From positions 1 through 63,044 of the forward strand of contig NZ_JAAVJB010000006.1 of assembly GCF_012034385.1 (NCBI RefSeq): a stretch of 63,044 nucleotides of DNA, in the 5' to 3' direction. Positions 17,218-27,600 of the stretch are shown in pieces; position 1 is the first letter of the stretch; every line of letters begins with the position of its first letter. This stretch comes from Streptomyces spiramenti (GTDB lineage: Bacteria; Actinomycetota; Actinomycetes; Streptomycetales; Streptomycetaceae). The position numbers and the translations under genes are program-made. The notes below the pieces were generated by a model. It searched no databases, had not been told where the DNA came from, and saw only the letters and a list, made by a program, of their open reading frames with translations.

Positions 17218-17692
17218 GGTGTCCACCTCCTCCTTCTCCTACCTCGGACCCTACGCCGCCGCAGGTCGGAACGGCGTCAGCCGGGGGTCGGACCGGTGCC
17301 GCGCGGACTCCTGCTCGGGTCGGAGACGCCGGGCGGGAGCGGAGGCCGAGGGGGAGGGGACCGGTTCCGTGTCGGACGGGGTCCGCCCGGCACCCCGGTC
17401 GGGACCGACGGGCACACTCCGGGGTCCGGGCGGGCAGCCTGCGCCCGGGGCCCCGGCAGCGCGGTCGCCGCCCCCGTCGGTGGAGCTCGGGGCAGCGAGG
17501 CGGCGGGCCGCGCGCGGGCGACGGCGCGGGGGGCGAGCCCGCGGGGCGACTGCCGCACGGTGAGTGCCGTCAGGGTGAGTGCCGCACCGTGACGGCAGTG
17601 CGACGCGGCGGACGGAAGGGGCGGTCGACCGCCGGGCGCCCGCGCCCCGCGTCCGGCCCGGATCGGCCCCGGCCGCTGGGACGCCCGGTCGC
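17218..17692. other. Intergenic region between pspAB and htpX
   Basis: 475 bases with no credible gene on either strand; the frames are Arg/Pro/Ala-rich noise. Near 17559-17584 there are two direct copies of GGTGAGTGCCG 15 bases apart, next to a complementary GTGCGGCA/TGCCGCAC pairing, which could be a regulatory site. The htpX ribosome site is at its left end. Confidence 0.5.
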
Positions 17693-18268
17693 TCAGCCCT
17701 CGGCGGTGAGCCCGGGAGCACCCCAGACGGGGAACCAGCGGGTCAGGTCGCTCTCGGTCCGCAGGTCGTCGCCGAGCGCGCTGTTGATCTGGAGCTCCAG
17801 CGGGTTGTCGCGCTTCTCCCCGCCGCCGGCAGCCGGCGCGAAGGGATAGAAGGTGCCCCTCTTGTAGAGGTACACCAGCGCGAGCGAGCGGCCCCGGTCG
17901 TCACGGAAGCCGACCAGCGAGCAGAGCAGCTGCGGGCCGAACCCCGCCGACTCCAGGGAGGTGTTCACCGCGTGGAGGTCGTTGACCAGGGAGACCAGGT
18001 CCTGCGGGTCGCGGCGGCACAGCAGCCAGGTGTAGCCGTAGCGGTCGCGCACGGTCTCCGCCTCCCGGCCGAGCAGCGCGGTGGTGTCCTCCTGGAGGCG
18101 GCTGAACGCACCGCCCTCGGCGCCGGCGAAGCAGACCGAACCGAGGCCCGTCGGGGTGAACCCCGAGCCGGCCTCCAGCGTGATCGCCGCGGACGGCAGG
18201 GCGAAGAGTTGGTCGAGGTCGGGCTGCACCGGCTTGCGGCGGCCGAAGATCGCGTCCAGGAATCCCAT
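17693..18268 (-). CDS. pspAB: PspA-associated protein PspAB
   Basis: 191-residue soluble protein with the family's N-terminus MGFLDAIFGRRK and a conserved middle (YGYTWLLCRRDPQDLVSLVNDLHAVN). The name refers to genes found with PspA/phage-shock and HtpX genes in actinobacteria; the biochemical role is unknown. Its place upstream of htpX, in the same direction, supports the assignment and suggests a role in envelope stress. The length is normal. No strong ribosome site precedes the ATG, and 475 bases separate it from htpX, so each gene may have its own promoter. Confidence 0.85.
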   Translation of the reverse strand: MGFLDAIFGRRKPVQPDLDQLFALPSAAITLEAGSGFTPTGLGSVCFAGAEGGAFSRLQEDTTALLGREAETVRDRYGYTWLLCRRDPQDLVSLVNDLHAVNTSLESAGFGPQLLCSLVGFRDDRGRSLALVYLYKRGTFYPFAPAAGGGEKRDNPLELQINSALGDDLRTESDLTRWFPVWGAPGLTAEG

Positions 18269-18338
18269 GGTGGAGTCAGCGTAGTGGAGTCGGGGCCCGC
18301 CCGTCGCGGCGCCGCCGGGCCGGGGTGCCGCGGGCAGG

Positions 18339-19118
18339 TCAGGCCCACCACTGGTCGTAGGCGAGGCGGCTGACCAGGGCCGCGACGACCACGAGCAGCA
18401 CCACGCGCACGAAGCCGCTGCCGCGCCGCAGCGCCATGTGCGCGCCGAGCCAGCTCCCGGCGATGTTGAAGACGGCCATCGACGCGGCGAGTTGCCACAG
18501 CACGGTGCCGTGGACGGAGAAGGCGACCAGCGCGCCCAGGTTGGTGCCGACGTTGACGACCTTGGCGGTGGCCGACGCCGAGAGCATCGTCATGTGCAGC
18601 AGGCCGACGAAGGCGATGATGAGGAAGGTTCCGGTACCCGGGCCCAACAGGCCGTCGTAGAAGCCGACTCCGGCCCCCGCGACCAGCAGCGCCAGCGCGC
18701 CGCGTCGCCGGGAGGCGACTCGCCCGCTGTCCTCCGTGCCGAAGGACGGCCGCAGCACGACGAAGAGCGCGACGGCGAGCAGCAGCACCATGATGAGCGG
18801 TTGCAGCACCTCTTTGCTCACCGCGGTCGCGAACGAAGCACCCACGGCGGAGGAGGCGCAGGCGAGTACGCCGAACCGCAGCGCCAGCCGGACGTCCACC
18901 GGGTGCCGTCGGGCGTAGGTGACCGCCGCGAAGGAGGTGCCGGCGATGGCGGTCGCCTTGTTGGTGCCCAGCGCGTACGCCGGTGCGTGCTGCGGCAGTC
19001 CGATCAGCAGCGCGGGGACCAGCAGCAGGCCGCCGCCGCCCACGACGGCGTCGACCCAGCCCGCGAGTGCCGCGGCGAGGAACAGCATCAGTAGCACGGG
19101 CAACGACAGCTCCAGCAT
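18339..19118 (-). CDS. TauE/SafE-family membrane permease
   Basis: 259-residue protein with about seven to eight membrane helices, of the DUF81 family that exports sulfite, sulfoacetate or related organosulfur anions. Both internally repeated signatures are visible: GWVDAVVGGGGLLLVPALL near the start and GFYDGLLGPGTGTFLIIAF near the middle, followed by SATAKVVNVGTNLGAL. The ATG at 19118 begins the first helix directly; in-frame sequence further upstream is not protein-like. It lies divergent to the nuo operon and shares its 594-bp upstream region. Substrate unknown. Confidence 0.9.
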   Translation of the reverse strand: MLELSLPVLLMLFLAAALAGWVDAVVGGGGLLLVPALLIGLPQHAPAYALGTNKATAIAGTSFAAVTYARRHPVDVRLALRFGVLACASSAVGASFATAVSKEVLQPLIMVLLLAVALFVVLRPSFGTEDSGRVASRRRGALALLVAGAGVGFYDGLLGPGTGTFLIIAFVGLLHMTMLSASATAKVVNVGTNLGALVAFSVHGTVLWQLAASMAVFNIAGSWLGAHMALRRGSGFVRVVLLVVVAALVSRLAYDQWWA

Positions 19119-19627
19119 GCGCTCAGCGTACGGAGCCCGCCGGGCGCCGCCCTTTCCCGGGGGCTCGGACCGCGGTCGGCGGTCCCGCCCCATCGGTCGG
19201 ACCGCCCCGGTGCCGCCCCCGACCGTCGGTGACCTCGGGCGGAGCCGTCCCGCGGCCCCGTCGGAACGTCTCGCGCCCCGGGCCGGGTGGTTCGAGGAGG
19301 CCGCGGCGGCGCTGCCCGGCAACACCACGGCAACGCCGTGTCAATGACCGCGAAACATCTGATTCCGGGGCGTCGCCGCTGGTTTCGCGCATACCTCGCA
19401 AGCGGCCGAGGTGCAAATTTGCGCTGAGACGATACGACCTGATAGCGCGACGCGGGCGCGTGAGGTGCCCGAACGGGCGCCGCGTCACGAGCCGTACGGT
19501 CACCGGCACGTCCGGTATCAGGACGGTGACGCCACCCACCTGCGTGGATGCACTTAGGTGACCCTTGGTGCCATAGATCACAAACTTCGTCGGGTACCCC
19601 GTGTCACAACTCACAGGGGGTGAGGCA

Positions 19628-19633
19628 TAGGAT
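19628..19633 (+). promoter_or_regulatory. Candidate -10 box of the nuo promoter
   Basis: TAGGAT fits the Streptomyces TANNNT consensus and lies just upstream of the Rex site. The -35 is unclear (GTCACA or similar at about 19603-19608). If correct, transcription would start near 19640 and Rex would bind over the start. Confidence 0.4.
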
Positions 19634-19644
19634 GCGCTCGTGCT

Positions 19645-19660
19645 TGTGAACTGACTCACA
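19645..19660. promoter_or_regulatory. Rex operator (ROP site) upstream of nuoA
   Basis: TGTGAACTGACTCACA matches the Rex consensus TGTGAAC-N3-TTCACA with one change in the right half (CTCACA). Rex is the NADH/NAD+-sensing repressor of Streptomyces and, from established knowledge, acts on respiratory genes. The site lies 53 bases before the nuoA start and just after a candidate -10 box, a good repressing position. Confidence 0.85.
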
Positions 19661-19712
19661 TAGAAGTGATCTTCTAGCAGCAGTCGCCGTCGACTGGAAG
19701 GAGCGAGGTGCG

Positions 19713-20072
19713 GTGAACGCGTACGTTCCCATCCTCGTGCTGGCAGCCCTCGGGGCAGCCTTCGCCGTGGGCTCCGTGATCGCGGCGGCGATCATCGGGC
19801 CGAAGCGCTACAACCGGGCCAAGCTCTCGGCCTACGAGTGCGGCATCGAGCCCACCCCGCAGCCCGCGGGCGGTGGGCGCTTCCCCGTCAAGTACTACCT
19901 GACGGCGATGCTCTTCATCGTCTTCGACATCGAGATCGTCTTTCTCTACCCGTGGGCCGTCCACTTCGACGCCCTGGGGATGTTCGGGCTGGTCCAGATG
20001 GCCATCTTCGTCGGGCTCATCGGCGTCGCGTACGCCTACGACTGGCGCAGGGGAGGGCTGGAGTGGGACTGA
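19713..20072 (+). CDS. nuoA: NADH-quinone oxidoreductase subunit A
   Basis: 119-residue membrane subunit of complex I with three helices; it belongs to the proton-pumping arm at its junction with the peripheral arm. The first helix (residues 4-30), the conserved loop SAYECGIEPT (with the Cys typical of NuoA) and KYYLTAMLFIVFDIEIVFLYPWAV are all visible. GTG start with GGAG upstream. It is the first gene of a complete nuoA-N operon and lies under the Rex operator. A 126-base gap separates it from nuoB, the largest gap in the operon. Confidence 0.96.
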   Translation: MNAYVPILVLAALGAAFAVGSVIAAAIIGPKRYNRAKLSAYECGIEPTPQPAGGGRFPVKYYLTAMLFIVFDIEIVFLYPWAVHFDALGMFGLVQMAIFVGLIGVAYAYDWRRGGLEWD

Positions 20073-20198
20073 CGACTCCCGCCGCACCCCGCACGCCGTG
20101 CCCCGACACCGCCGCGGCGCCCGGCGGTCCGCACCGCCGGGCCGGAACGCGGCGCCCGGTCGGGACGCCGCGCCGAGCTGAGAAGGAAGGCATCTGAG

Positions 20199-20753
20199 AT
20201 GGGTCTCGAAGAGAAAATCCCCGGCGGGTTCATGCTCACGACCGTCGAGAAGATGGCCGGGCTCGCCCGCAAGTCCTCGATGTTCCCCGCGACCTTCGGT
20301 CTCGCCTGCTGCGCCATCGAGATGATGACCACCGGCGCCGGCCGCTACGACCTCGCCCGCTTCGGCATGGAGGTCTTCCGCGGGTCGCCGCGCCAGGCGG
20401 ACCTGATGATCGTCGCCGGCCGCGTCAGCCAGAAGATGGCGCCGGTCGTCCGCCAGGTCTACGACCAGATGCCCAACCCCAAGTGGGTCATCTCCATGGG
20501 CGTCTGCGCCTCGTCCGGCGGCATGTTCAACAACTACGCGATCGTCCAGGGCGTCGACCACATCATCCCGGTCGACATCTACCTCCCCGGCTGCCCGCCG
20601 CGGCCCGAGATGCTCATGGACGCGATCCTCAAACTGCACGAGAAGATCAAGGACGAGAAGCTCGGCGTCAACCGCGAGGCGGCGGCCCGCGAGGCGGAGG
20701 AAGCGGCGATGAAGGCCCTCCCGACGATCGAGATGAAGGGGCTGCTGCGGTGA
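20199..20753 (+). CDS. nuoB: NADH-quinone oxidoreductase subunit B
   Basis: 184-residue peripheral subunit carrying the terminal N2 [4Fe-4S] cluster that passes electrons to menaquinone. Cluster cysteines are visible in [20 protein letters not shown] and GCPPRPEM, the tandem-Cys arrangement of the family. The C-terminal 25 residues are an Ala/Glu-rich helix. ATG start with a GAAGGAAGG-type ribosome site. Its stop overlaps the nuoC start by 4 bases (GTGA). Confidence 0.97.
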   Translation: MGLEEKIPGGFMLTTVEKMAGLARKSSMFPATFGLACCAIEMMTTGAGRYDLARFGMEVFRGSPRQADLMIVAGRVSQKMAPVVRQVYDQMPNPKWVISMGVCASSGGMFNNYAIVQGVDHIIPVDIYLPGCPPRPEMLMDAILKLHEKIKDEKLGVNREAAAREAEEAAMKALPTIEMKGLLR

Positions 20754-21517
20754 GTGACGCGGACAACCGCCGAAACGGTTCCACACAGGAACCGTCCGGC
20801 CCGGAGCACCAGTTGGAGGACTCCGCCGGGGCGCTCCCCGCCTCGGTCGGCGCCCCCGGCGAGGTGATCGCGGAACGGCGCGGCATGTTCGGTGCCAACA
20901 ACGGTGGCGACACCTCCGGTTACGGCGGCGTCCGCCGCACCGTGCGGATGCCCGCGGCCACCTCCCGCCCCTACGGCGGCTACTTCGACGAGGTGGCCGA
21001 CGAGTTGGAGGGCGCGCTGGAGGAGCAGGGTGTGGACCCCGCCGCCGCCATCGAGCGCACCGTGATCGACCGGGGCGAGGCCACCTTCCACGTCGCGCGC
21101 GAGCACCTCCTCCAGGTCGCCCGCACCCTCCGCGACGACCCGGCGCTCCGCTTCGAACTGTGCACCGGCGTCAGCGGCGTCCACCTCCCGACCGACACCG
21201 GCCGGGAACTGCACGCCGTCTACCACATGCGGTCCATCACCCACGGCCGGTTGATCCGGCTGGAGGTGAGCGCCCCCGACGCCGACCCGCACATTCCGTC
21301 GATCGTCCCGGTCTACCCGACCAACGACTGGCACGAGCGCGAGGTCTACGACTTCTTCGGGCTCGTCTTCGACGGCCACCCGGCGCTCACCCGGATCATG
21401 ATGCCGGACGACTGGCAGGGCTTCCCGCAGCGCAAGGACTACCCGCTCGGCGGCATCCCCGTCGAGTACAAGGGCGCCCAGATCCCGGCTCCCGACCAGC
21501 GGAGGTCGTACTCCTGA
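20750..21517 (+). CDS. nuoC: NADH-quinone oxidoreductase subunit C
   Basis: 255-residue peripheral subunit. The family signature [23 protein letters not shown] lies near residue 198, followed by [11 protein letters not shown]. The first 70 residues, with a GMFG...TSGYGG segment, are an extension seen in actinobacterial NuoC. GTG start in a GTGA overlap with nuoB implies coupled translation; the stop shares one base with the nuoD ATG. Confidence 0.96.
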   Translation: MSDADNRRNGSTQEPSGPEHQLEDSAGALPASVGAPGEVIAERRGMFGANNGGDTSGYGGVRRTVRMPAATSRPYGGYFDEVADELEGALEEQGVDPAAAIERTVIDRGEATFHVAREHLLQVARTLRDDPALRFELCTGVSGVHLPTDTGRELHAVYHMRSITHGRLIRLEVSAPDADPHIPSIVPVYPTNDWHEREVYDFFGLVFDGHPALTRIMMPDDWQGFPQRKDYPLGGIPVEYKGAQIPAPDQRRSYS

Positions 21518-22851
21518 TGTCCACCTCACACCCCACCGCGCCGGCGGGCGCCCGCGAGACGACCGAGGGCACGGTCTACACCCTCTCGGGCGGCGACTGG
21601 GACGCGACCGCCGAGCAGATCGCCCGCAGCGACGACGAGCGGATCATCGTCAACATGGGTCCGCAGCACCCGTCCACGCACGGCGTGCTGCGACTGATCC
21701 TGGAGATCGACGGCGAGACGGTCACCGAGGCCCGCTGCGGCATCGGCTACCTGCACACCGGGATCGAGAAGAACCTCGAATACCGGACGTGGACGCAGGG
21801 CACCACCTTCGTCACGCGCATGGACTACCTGACGCCGTTCTTCAACGAGACGGCGTACTGCCTCGGCGTCGAGAAGCTGCTCGGGATCACCGACGACATC
21901 CCGGACCGCGCCAACGTCATCCGCGTGCTGATGATGGAGATCAACCGCATCTCCTCCCACCTCGTGGCCATCGCCACCGGTGGCATGGAGCTGGGCGCGA
22001 CCACCGTCATGATCTACGGCTTCCGCGACCGCGAGCTCTGCCTGGACGCCTTCGAGCTGATCACCGGCCTGCGCATGAACCACGCGTACATCCGGCCCGG
22101 CGGCCTCGCCCAGGACCTGCCGCCCGGCGCCGTGGACCACCTGCGCGAGTTCGTGAAGACGATGCGGAAGAACCTGGTCGAGTACGACCAGCTCTGCTCC
22201 GGCAACCCGGTCTTCAAGGCTCGGCTGGAGGGCATCGGCTACCTCGACCTCGCCGGCTGCCTCGCGCTCGGCGCCACCGGTCCCGTCCTCCGCTCCGCGG
22301 GCCACCCGCACGACCTGCGGAAGACGGACCCCTACTGCGGTTACGAGACCTACGACTTCGAGGTCCCCACCACCGACACCTGCGACTCCTACGGCCGCTT
22401 CCTGCTGCGCGTCGAGGAGATGCGGCAGTCGCTGCGGATCATCGAGCAGTGCCTGGACCGGCTGGAGCCCGGCCCGGTGATGGTCGCCGACAAGAAGATC
22501 GCCTGGCCCGCGCAGCTCGCGCTCGGCCCGGACGGACTCGGCAACTCGCTGGAGCACATCCGGAACATCATGGGCACCTCCATGGAGGCCCTGATCCACC
22601 ACTTCAAGCTGGTCACCGAGGGCTTCCGCGTCCCGGCCGGCCAGACGTACACCGCCGTGGAGTCGCCCAAGGGCGAACTCGGCGTGCACGTGGTGAGCGA
22701 CGGCGGCACCCGTCCCTACCGGGTCCACTTCCGCGACCCCTCCTTCACCAACCTCCAGGCCGTGGCGGCGATGTGCGAGGGCGGCATGGTCGCCGACGTC
22801 ATCGTCGCCGTGGCCTCCATCGACCCCGTGATGGGAGGCGTCGACCGATGA
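21517..22851 (+). CDS. nuoD: NADH-quinone oxidoreductase subunit D (49-kDa homologue)
   Basis: 444-residue quinone-site subunit. Conserved [14 protein letters not shown] begins at about residue 45, and [18 protein letters not shown] and the C-terminal DPVMGGVDR are present. The His of HPSTHG belongs to the loop that lines the menaquinone pocket. About 40 extra N-terminal residues precede the core. The start ATG overlaps the nuoC stop by one base (TGATG) and its stop overlaps nuoE by four. Confidence 0.97.
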   Translation: MSTSHPTAPAGARETTEGTVYTLSGGDWDATAEQIARSDDERIIVNMGPQHPSTHGVLRLILEIDGETVTEARCGIGYLHTGIEKNLEYRTWTQGTTFVTRMDYLTPFFNETAYCLGVEKLLGITDDIPDRANVIRVLMMEINRISSHLVAIATGGMELGATTVMIYGFRDRELCLDAFELITGLRMNHAYIRPGGLAQDLPPGAVDHLREFVKTMRKNLVEYDQLCSGNPVFKARLEGIGYLDLAGCLALGATGPVLRSAGHPHDLRKTDPYCGYETYDFEVPTTDTCDSYGRFLLRVEEMRQSLRIIEQCLDRLEPGPVMVADKKIAWPAQLALGPDGLGNSLEHIRNIMGTSMEALIHHFKLVTEGFRVPAGQTYTAVESPKGELGVHVVSDGGTRPYRVHFRDPSFTNLQAVAAMCEGGMVADVIVAVASIDPVMGGVDR

Positions 22852-23696
22852 CGGAGGCAGCCAACGCCGCCGTGGGACTGGGCATGCCGCCCCTGCCCCC
22901 GCCGGACTACCCCGAGGACGTGCGCACCCGGCTCGCCGCCGACGCCGCCGAGATCATCGCCCGGTACCCCGGCAGCCGCTCCGCGCTCCTGCCGATGCTG
23001 CACCTGGTGCAGTCGGAGGAGGGCCACGTCACCCGGACCGGCATGCGGTTCTGCGCCGACCAACTCGGCCTGACCACCGCTGAGGTCACCGCGGTGGCGA
23101 CGTTCTACTCCATGTACCGCCGCAAGCCCTCCGGCGACTACCAGGTCGGAGTCTGCACCAACACCCTGTGCGCGGTCCTCGGCGGCGACGCGATCTTCGA
23201 GGCGCTCCAGGACCACCTCGGCGTCGGCAACGGCGAGACCACCGAGGACGGCACGGTCACGCTCGAACACATCGAGTGCAACGCGGCCTGCGACTACGCC
23301 CCGGTCATCATGATCAACTGGGAGTTCTTCGACGACCAGACGGTGCAGTCCGCCAAGGACCTCGTCGACAAGCTCCGCGCCGGTGAGACCGTCACCCCCA
23401 CCCGCGGCGCCTCCCTCTGCGACTTCAAGAAGACCGCCCGCATCCTGGCCGGCTTCCCCGACCCGCGCGCCGGCGCCGTCGTCGAGGGCGGCAGCGGCGG
23501 CGACGCCTCGCTGGTCGGCCTGCGCATGGCCACCGGCGAGCAGCTGCCCGCCGGTCGGCCCGCCACCGGCGCGGGCCGCCACCCCGCCGACGACGGCCCG
23601 CCGCAGTACCTCAGCAAGCACGACGCGCCGCAGCAGACATCCGCCTCGGACCCGCACAACCCCGCGGCGAGCCCCACCGCCGAGGAGGGCGAGTGA
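22848..23696 (+). CDS. nuoE: NADH-quinone oxidoreductase subunit E (24-kDa homologue)
   Basis: 282-residue subunit with the N1a [2Fe-2S] cluster. The ligands are in [11 protein letters not shown] and, about 40 residues later, [11 protein letters not shown]. The core ends near residue 200; the remaining 80 residues are a Pro/Gly/Ala-rich, low-complexity tail, making the protein longer than typical bacterial NuoE (about 160-240). ATG start overlapping the nuoD stop by four bases. Confidence 0.96.
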   Translation: MTEAANAAVGLGMPPLPPPDYPEDVRTRLAADAAEIIARYPGSRSALLPMLHLVQSEEGHVTRTGMRFCADQLGLTTAEVTAVATFYSMYRRKPSGDYQVGVCTNTLCAVLGGDAIFEALQDHLGVGNGETTEDGTVTLEHIECNAACDYAPVIMINWEFFDDQTVQSAKDLVDKLRAGETVTPTRGASLCDFKKTARILAGFPDPRAGAVVEGGSGGDASLVGLRMATGEQLPAGRPATGAGRHPADDGPPQYLSKHDAPQQTSASDPHNPAASPTAEEGE

Positions 23697-25060
23697 GCGC
23701 CATGTCATCCGACAACACCAGCGCCGCGGCCGTGGCCAAGGACCTGCTGACCCCGGTCCTCTCCGCCAACTGGGGTGACGCCGACAGCTACACGCTGGAC
23801 GGCTACCGCCGCCACGGCGGCTACCGGGGCCTGGCCAAGGCTTTGGCGATGGACCCGGACGAGCTCATCGCCTACGTCAAGGAGGCCGGACTCCGCGGCC
23901 GAGGCGGCGCGGGCTTCCCCACCGGCATGAAGTGGCAGTTCATCCCGCAGGGCGACGGCAAGCCGCACTACCTCGTCGTCAACGCGGACGAGTCGGAGCC
24001 GGGCACCTGCAAGGACATCCCGCTGCTCTACGCCAACCCGCACTCGCTGATCGAGGGCATCGTGATCGCCTGCCACGCGATCCGCTCCTCCCACGCCTTC
24101 ATCTACCTCCGCGGCGAGGTCGTCCCGGTCCTGCGGCGGCTGCACGCCGCCGTCGCCGAGGCCTACGCCGCCGGGTACGTCGGGAAGGACGCCCTCGGGC
24201 CGGGCAAGGACCTCGAACTCGTCGTCCACGCCGGTGCGGGCGCCTACATCTGCGGCGAGGAGACCGCGCTCCTCGACTCGCTGGAGGGGCGCCGCGGCCA
24301 GCCCCGGCTGCGTCCGCCGTTCCCCGCGATCGCCGGCCTTTACGCCTCGCCGACGGTCGTCAACAACGTCGAGTCCATCGCCTCCGTCCCCGCGATCATC
24401 GATCGCGGCAAGGACTGGTTCAGGTCGATGGGCAGCGAGAAGTCCGCCGGCTTCACCCTCTACTCGCTCTCCGGGCACGTCGCCCGTCCCGGGCAGTACG
24501 AGGCGCCGCTCGGCATCACGCTGCGCCAGCTCCTCGAACTCGGCGGCGGCATGCGCCCCGGCCACCGGCTGAAGTTCTGGACCCCCGGCGGCTCCTCCAC
24601 CCCGCTCCTCACCGAGGAGCACCTCGACATCGCCCTCGACTACGAGGGCGTCGCCGGCGCCGGCTCCATGCTCGGCACCAAGGCGCTTCAGTGCTTCGAC
24701 GAGACCACCTGCGTGGTCCGCGCCGTCACCCGCTGGACCGAGTTCTACGCCCATGAGTCGTGCGGCAAGTGCACCCCCTGCCGGGAGGGCACCTACTGGC
24801 TCGTCCAGCTGATGCGCGACCTGGAGGCCGGCAAGGGCTCCATGGCCGACCTGGAGAAGCTCCTCGACATCGCCGACAACATCAACGGCAAGTCGTTCTG
24901 CGCCCTGGGCGACGGTGCCGCCGCGCCCATCATGTCCTCGCTGAAGCACTTCCGCGAGGAGTACGAGCAGCACGTCACCGGCGGTGGCTGCCCGTTCGAC
25001 CCCGCGAAGTCCACCGTCTGGGCGGACGACCGCGACGCCACCCAGGAGGTGAACGCATGA
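23693..25060 (+). CDS. nuoF: NADH-quinone oxidoreductase subunit F (NADH/FMN-binding)
   Basis: 455-residue entry subunit that oxidises NADH through FMN. NADH-binding [14 protein letters not shown], the FMN region [19 protein letters not shown] and the N3 [4Fe-4S] ligands [14 protein letters not shown] are all present, with the fourth Cys in [11 protein letters not shown]. The start is GTG at 23693, five bases after AGGAG and overlapping the nuoE stop; an ATG three codons on (23702) is the alternative. Confidence 0.97.
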   Translation: MSAMSSDNTSAAAVAKDLLTPVLSANWGDADSYTLDGYRRHGGYRGLAKALAMDPDELIAYVKEAGLRGRGGAGFPTGMKWQFIPQGDGKPHYLVVNADESEPGTCKDIPLLYANPHSLIEGIVIACHAIRSSHAFIYLRGEVVPVLRRLHAAVAEAYAAGYVGKDALGPGKDLELVVHAGAGAYICGEETALLDSLEGRRGQPRLRPPFPAIAGLYASPTVVNNVESIASVPAIIDRGKDWFRSMGSEKSAGFTLYSLSGHVARPGQYEAPLGITLRQLLELGGGMRPGHRLKFWTPGGSSTPLLTEEHLDIALDYEGVAGAGSMLGTKALQCFDETTCVVRAVTRWTEFYAHESCGKCTPCREGTYWLVQLMRDLEAGKGSMADLEKLLDIADNINGKSFCALGDGAAAPIMSSLKHFREEYEQHVTGGGCPFDPAKSTVWADDRDATQEVNA

Positions 25061-27600
25061 CTGTCACCACCACCTCCGGTACCACCGGCGGCGGACCGGC
25101 CACGCCGCCCGAGGACCTGGTGACGCTGACGATCGACGGCATCGAGATCTCCGTGCCCAAGGGCACCCTGGTGATCCGTGCCGCCGAGCTGCTCGGCATC
25201 GAGATCCCGCGCTTCTGCGACCACCCGCTGCTCGACCCCGCCGGGGCCTGCCGCCAGTGCATCGTCGAGGTCGAGGGCCAGCGCAAGCCCATGGCGTCGT
25301 GCACCATCACCTGCACCGACGGCATGGTCGTCCGCACCCAACTCACCTCCCCGGTCGCGGAGAAGGCCCAGGTCGGGGTGATGGAGCTGCTGCTCATCAA
25401 CCACCCCCTGGACTGCCCCGTCTGCGACAAGGGCGGCGAGTGCCCGCTCCAGAACCAGGCCATGTCCCACGGCCAGGCCGACTCCCGGTTCGCGGGCGTC
25501 AAGCGGACCTTCGCCAAGCCCGTCCCGATCTCCGCGCAGGTGCTGCTCGACCGCGAACGCTGCGTGCTGTGCGCCCGCTGCACCCGGTTCTCCAACCAGG
25601 TCGCGGGCGACCCGATGATCGAACTCCTGGAGCGCGGCGCCCTCCAGCAGGTCGGCACCGGCGAGGGCGAGCCCCTCCAGTCGTACTTCTCGGGCAACAC
25701 CATCCAGATCTGCCCGGTCGGCGCGCTCACCTCCGCCGCCTACCGGTTCCGCTCCCGCCCGTTCGACCTGGTCTCCTCGCCCAGCGTCTGCGAGCACTGC
25801 GCCGGCGGCTGCGCCACCCGCACCGACCACCGCCGCGGCAAGACGATGCGCCGCCTCGCCGCGGACGACCCCGAGGTCAACGAGGAGTGGATGTGCGACA
25901 AGGGGCGCTTCGGCTTCCGCTACGCGCAGCTCCCCGACCGCCTCACCGTCCCGCTCGTGCGCGACACCGGTACCGGTGAACTCGTCCCCACCAGCTGGCC
26001 CGAGGCGCTGGAGGCCGCTGCGGCCGGTCTCACCGCCGCCCGCGACGGCGCCGGGGCGGCCGTGCTCACCGGCGGTCGGCTGACCGTCGAGGACGCCTAC
26101 GCCTACGCCAAGTTCGCCCGGCTCGCGCTGGCCACCAACGACATCGACTTCCGCGCCCGGCCCCACTCCGCCGAGGAGGCGGCGTTCCTCGCCGCCCACG
26201 TCGCCGGCAGCGGCGTCGACCGCGGCGGTCCGGTCACCTACCGCGCACTGGAGTCGGCCCCGGCCGTGCTGCTGGCAGGGCTGGAAGCGGAGGAGGAGGC
26301 GCCCGGCGTCTTCCTGCGGCTGCGCAAGGCCAACCGCAAGAACAACCAGCGCAGCTGGTCGCTCGCCTCCCACCTCACCCGGGGCCAGGCCAAGGCCGGC
26401 GGCGTGCTGCTGCCCGCCGCCCCCGGCACCGAGACCGAATGGCTGGACGCGCTGGCCGCGGGAACCGGCCTGGAGGGCGCGGGGCAGGACGCCGCCGAGG
26501 CGCTGCGCGCCGACGGTGCGTTGATCCTCGTCGGTGAGCGACTGGCGCTGGTGCCGGGCGCGTTGACCGCCGCGGTCGCCGCCTCCGCCGCCACCGGCGC
26601 CCGGCTGGTGTGGATCCCGCGCCGCGCCGGTGAGCGCGGCGCGGTCGAGGCGGGCGCGCTGCCCGGGCTGCTCCCCGGCGGGCGGCCCGACCACGACGTT
26701 CTCGCCCGGCAGCAGACCGCCGCGGTCTGGGGCGTCGCCGAGGCCGACCTGCCCGACCGCCCTGGCCGTGACACCGCCGCGATCCTGCGCGCGGCGGCCG
26801 ACGGCGGGCTCGCCGGCCTGGTCGTCGCGGGCGTCGGAACCGAGGACCTCCCCGACCCGACCGCCGCGCTCGCCGCGCTGGACCGGGTCGCGGCCGAGGG
26901 GTTCCTCGTCAGCCTGGAGCAGCGGCCGACCGAGGTCACCGCCCGCGCCCACGTGGTGCTCCCGGTGGCGGCGGTCGCCGAGAAGAGCGGCACCTTCCTC
27001 AACTGGGAGGGTCGCTACCGGCCGTTCGAGGCTGCGATCGCCGCCGACCAGATGACCCGCCGCCACGTCCACCCCGACGGCCGGGCGCTCCACATGCTCG
27101 CCGACCGGATGGACATCGCGCTCGGCCTGCCCGATGTCGCGGCCACCCGCCGCGAGGTCGGCCGGTTCCCGGCCTGGGAGGGCGCGCTTCCCATCGGCCC
27201 GACCGGCACCTCCGTCACCCCGCCGGCGCCCGCCGCCGGCGAGGCGGTCCTCGCCGGCCACCGGATGCTGCTCGACCAGGGCCGGCTCCAGGAGGGCGAC
27301 AAGGCGCTGGCCGCCACCCGTCACCCCGCTCCGGCGCGGGTCTCCCCGACGACCGCCGCCGGTGCCGGTCTCGCCGACCGAGGCACCGTCGCGGTGACCG
27401 GACCCGCCGGGAGCGTCGAACTCCCGCTGCTCGTCACGGAGATGCCCGACGGCGTCGTGTGGCTGCCGGTCAACTCCTTCGGCGGCGGTATCTACCACGA
27501 CCTGGGCGCCCACCCGGGCGAGCTGGTCGCCATCGCCTCCGGGTCGCCGTCCGGCGCCCCCGGCCAGGCCCCTGACGAGAAGGGAGGGAACGCCCGATGA
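25057..27600 (+). CDS. nuoG: NADH-quinone oxidoreductase subunit G
   Basis: 847-residue iron-sulfur subunit that conducts electrons from NuoF towards NuoB. Cluster ligands occur in order: [2Fe-2S] [16 protein letters not shown], the His/Cys N5 region plus [13 protein letters not shown], the [4Fe-4S] set [12 protein letters not shown] with CPVGAL, and CEHCAGGC, the ligand set of an extra N7-type cluster seen in some bacteria. The rest is a molybdopterin-oxidoreductase-like fold without an expected cofactor. ATG start after AGGAGG, overlapping nuoF by four bases. Confidence 0.96.
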   Translation: MTVTTTSGTTGGGPATPPEDLVTLTIDGIEISVPKGTLVIRAAELLGIEIPRFCDHPLLDPAGACRQCIVEVEGQRKPMASCTITCTDGMVVRTQLTSPVAEKAQVGVMELLLINHPLDCPVCDKGGECPLQNQAMSHGQADSRFAGVKRTFAKPVPISAQVLLDRERCVLCARCTRFSNQVAGDPMIELLERGALQQVGTGEGEPLQSYFSGNTIQICPVGALTSAAYRFRSRPFDLVSSPSVCEHCAGGCATRTDHRRGKTMRRLAADDPEVNEEWMCDKGRFGFRYAQLPDRLTVPLVRDTGTGELVPTSWPEALEAAAAGLTAARDGAGAAVLTGGRLTVEDAYAYAKFARLALATNDIDFRARPHSAEEAAFLAAHVAGSGVDRGGPVTYRALESAPAVLLAGLEAEEEAPGVFLRLRKANRKNNQRSWSLASHLTRGQAKAGGVLLPAAPGTETEWLDALAAGTGLEGAGQDAAEALRADGALILVGERLALVPGALTAAVAASAATGARLVWIPRRAGERGAVEAGALPGLLPGGRPDHDVLARQQTAAVWGVAEADLPDRPGRDTAAILRAAADGGLAGLVVAGVGTEDLPDPTAALAALDRVAAEGFLVSLEQRPTEVTARAHVVLPVAAVAEKSGTFLNWEGRYRPFEAAIAADQMTRRHVHPDGRALHMLADRMDIALGLPDVAATRREVGRFPAWEGALPIGPTGTSVTPPAPAAGEAVLAGHRMLLDQGRLQEGDKALAATRHPAPARVSPTTAAGAGLADRGTVAVTGPAGSVELPLLVTEMPDGVVWLPVNSFGGGIYHDLGAHPGELVAIASGSPSGAPGQAPDEKGGNAR

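Larger units (their letters stand above)
19119..19712. other. Divergent regulatory region between the TauE/SafE gene and nuoA
   Basis: 594 bases without a gene. The right third is less GC-rich and holds the nuo promoter region with a Rex operator (19645-19660). A perfect 10-bp palindrome GCAAATTTGC (19413-19422) lies in an AT-rich patch midway and may be an operator or part of a promoter. The left part should hold the permease promoter. Confidence 0.6.
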
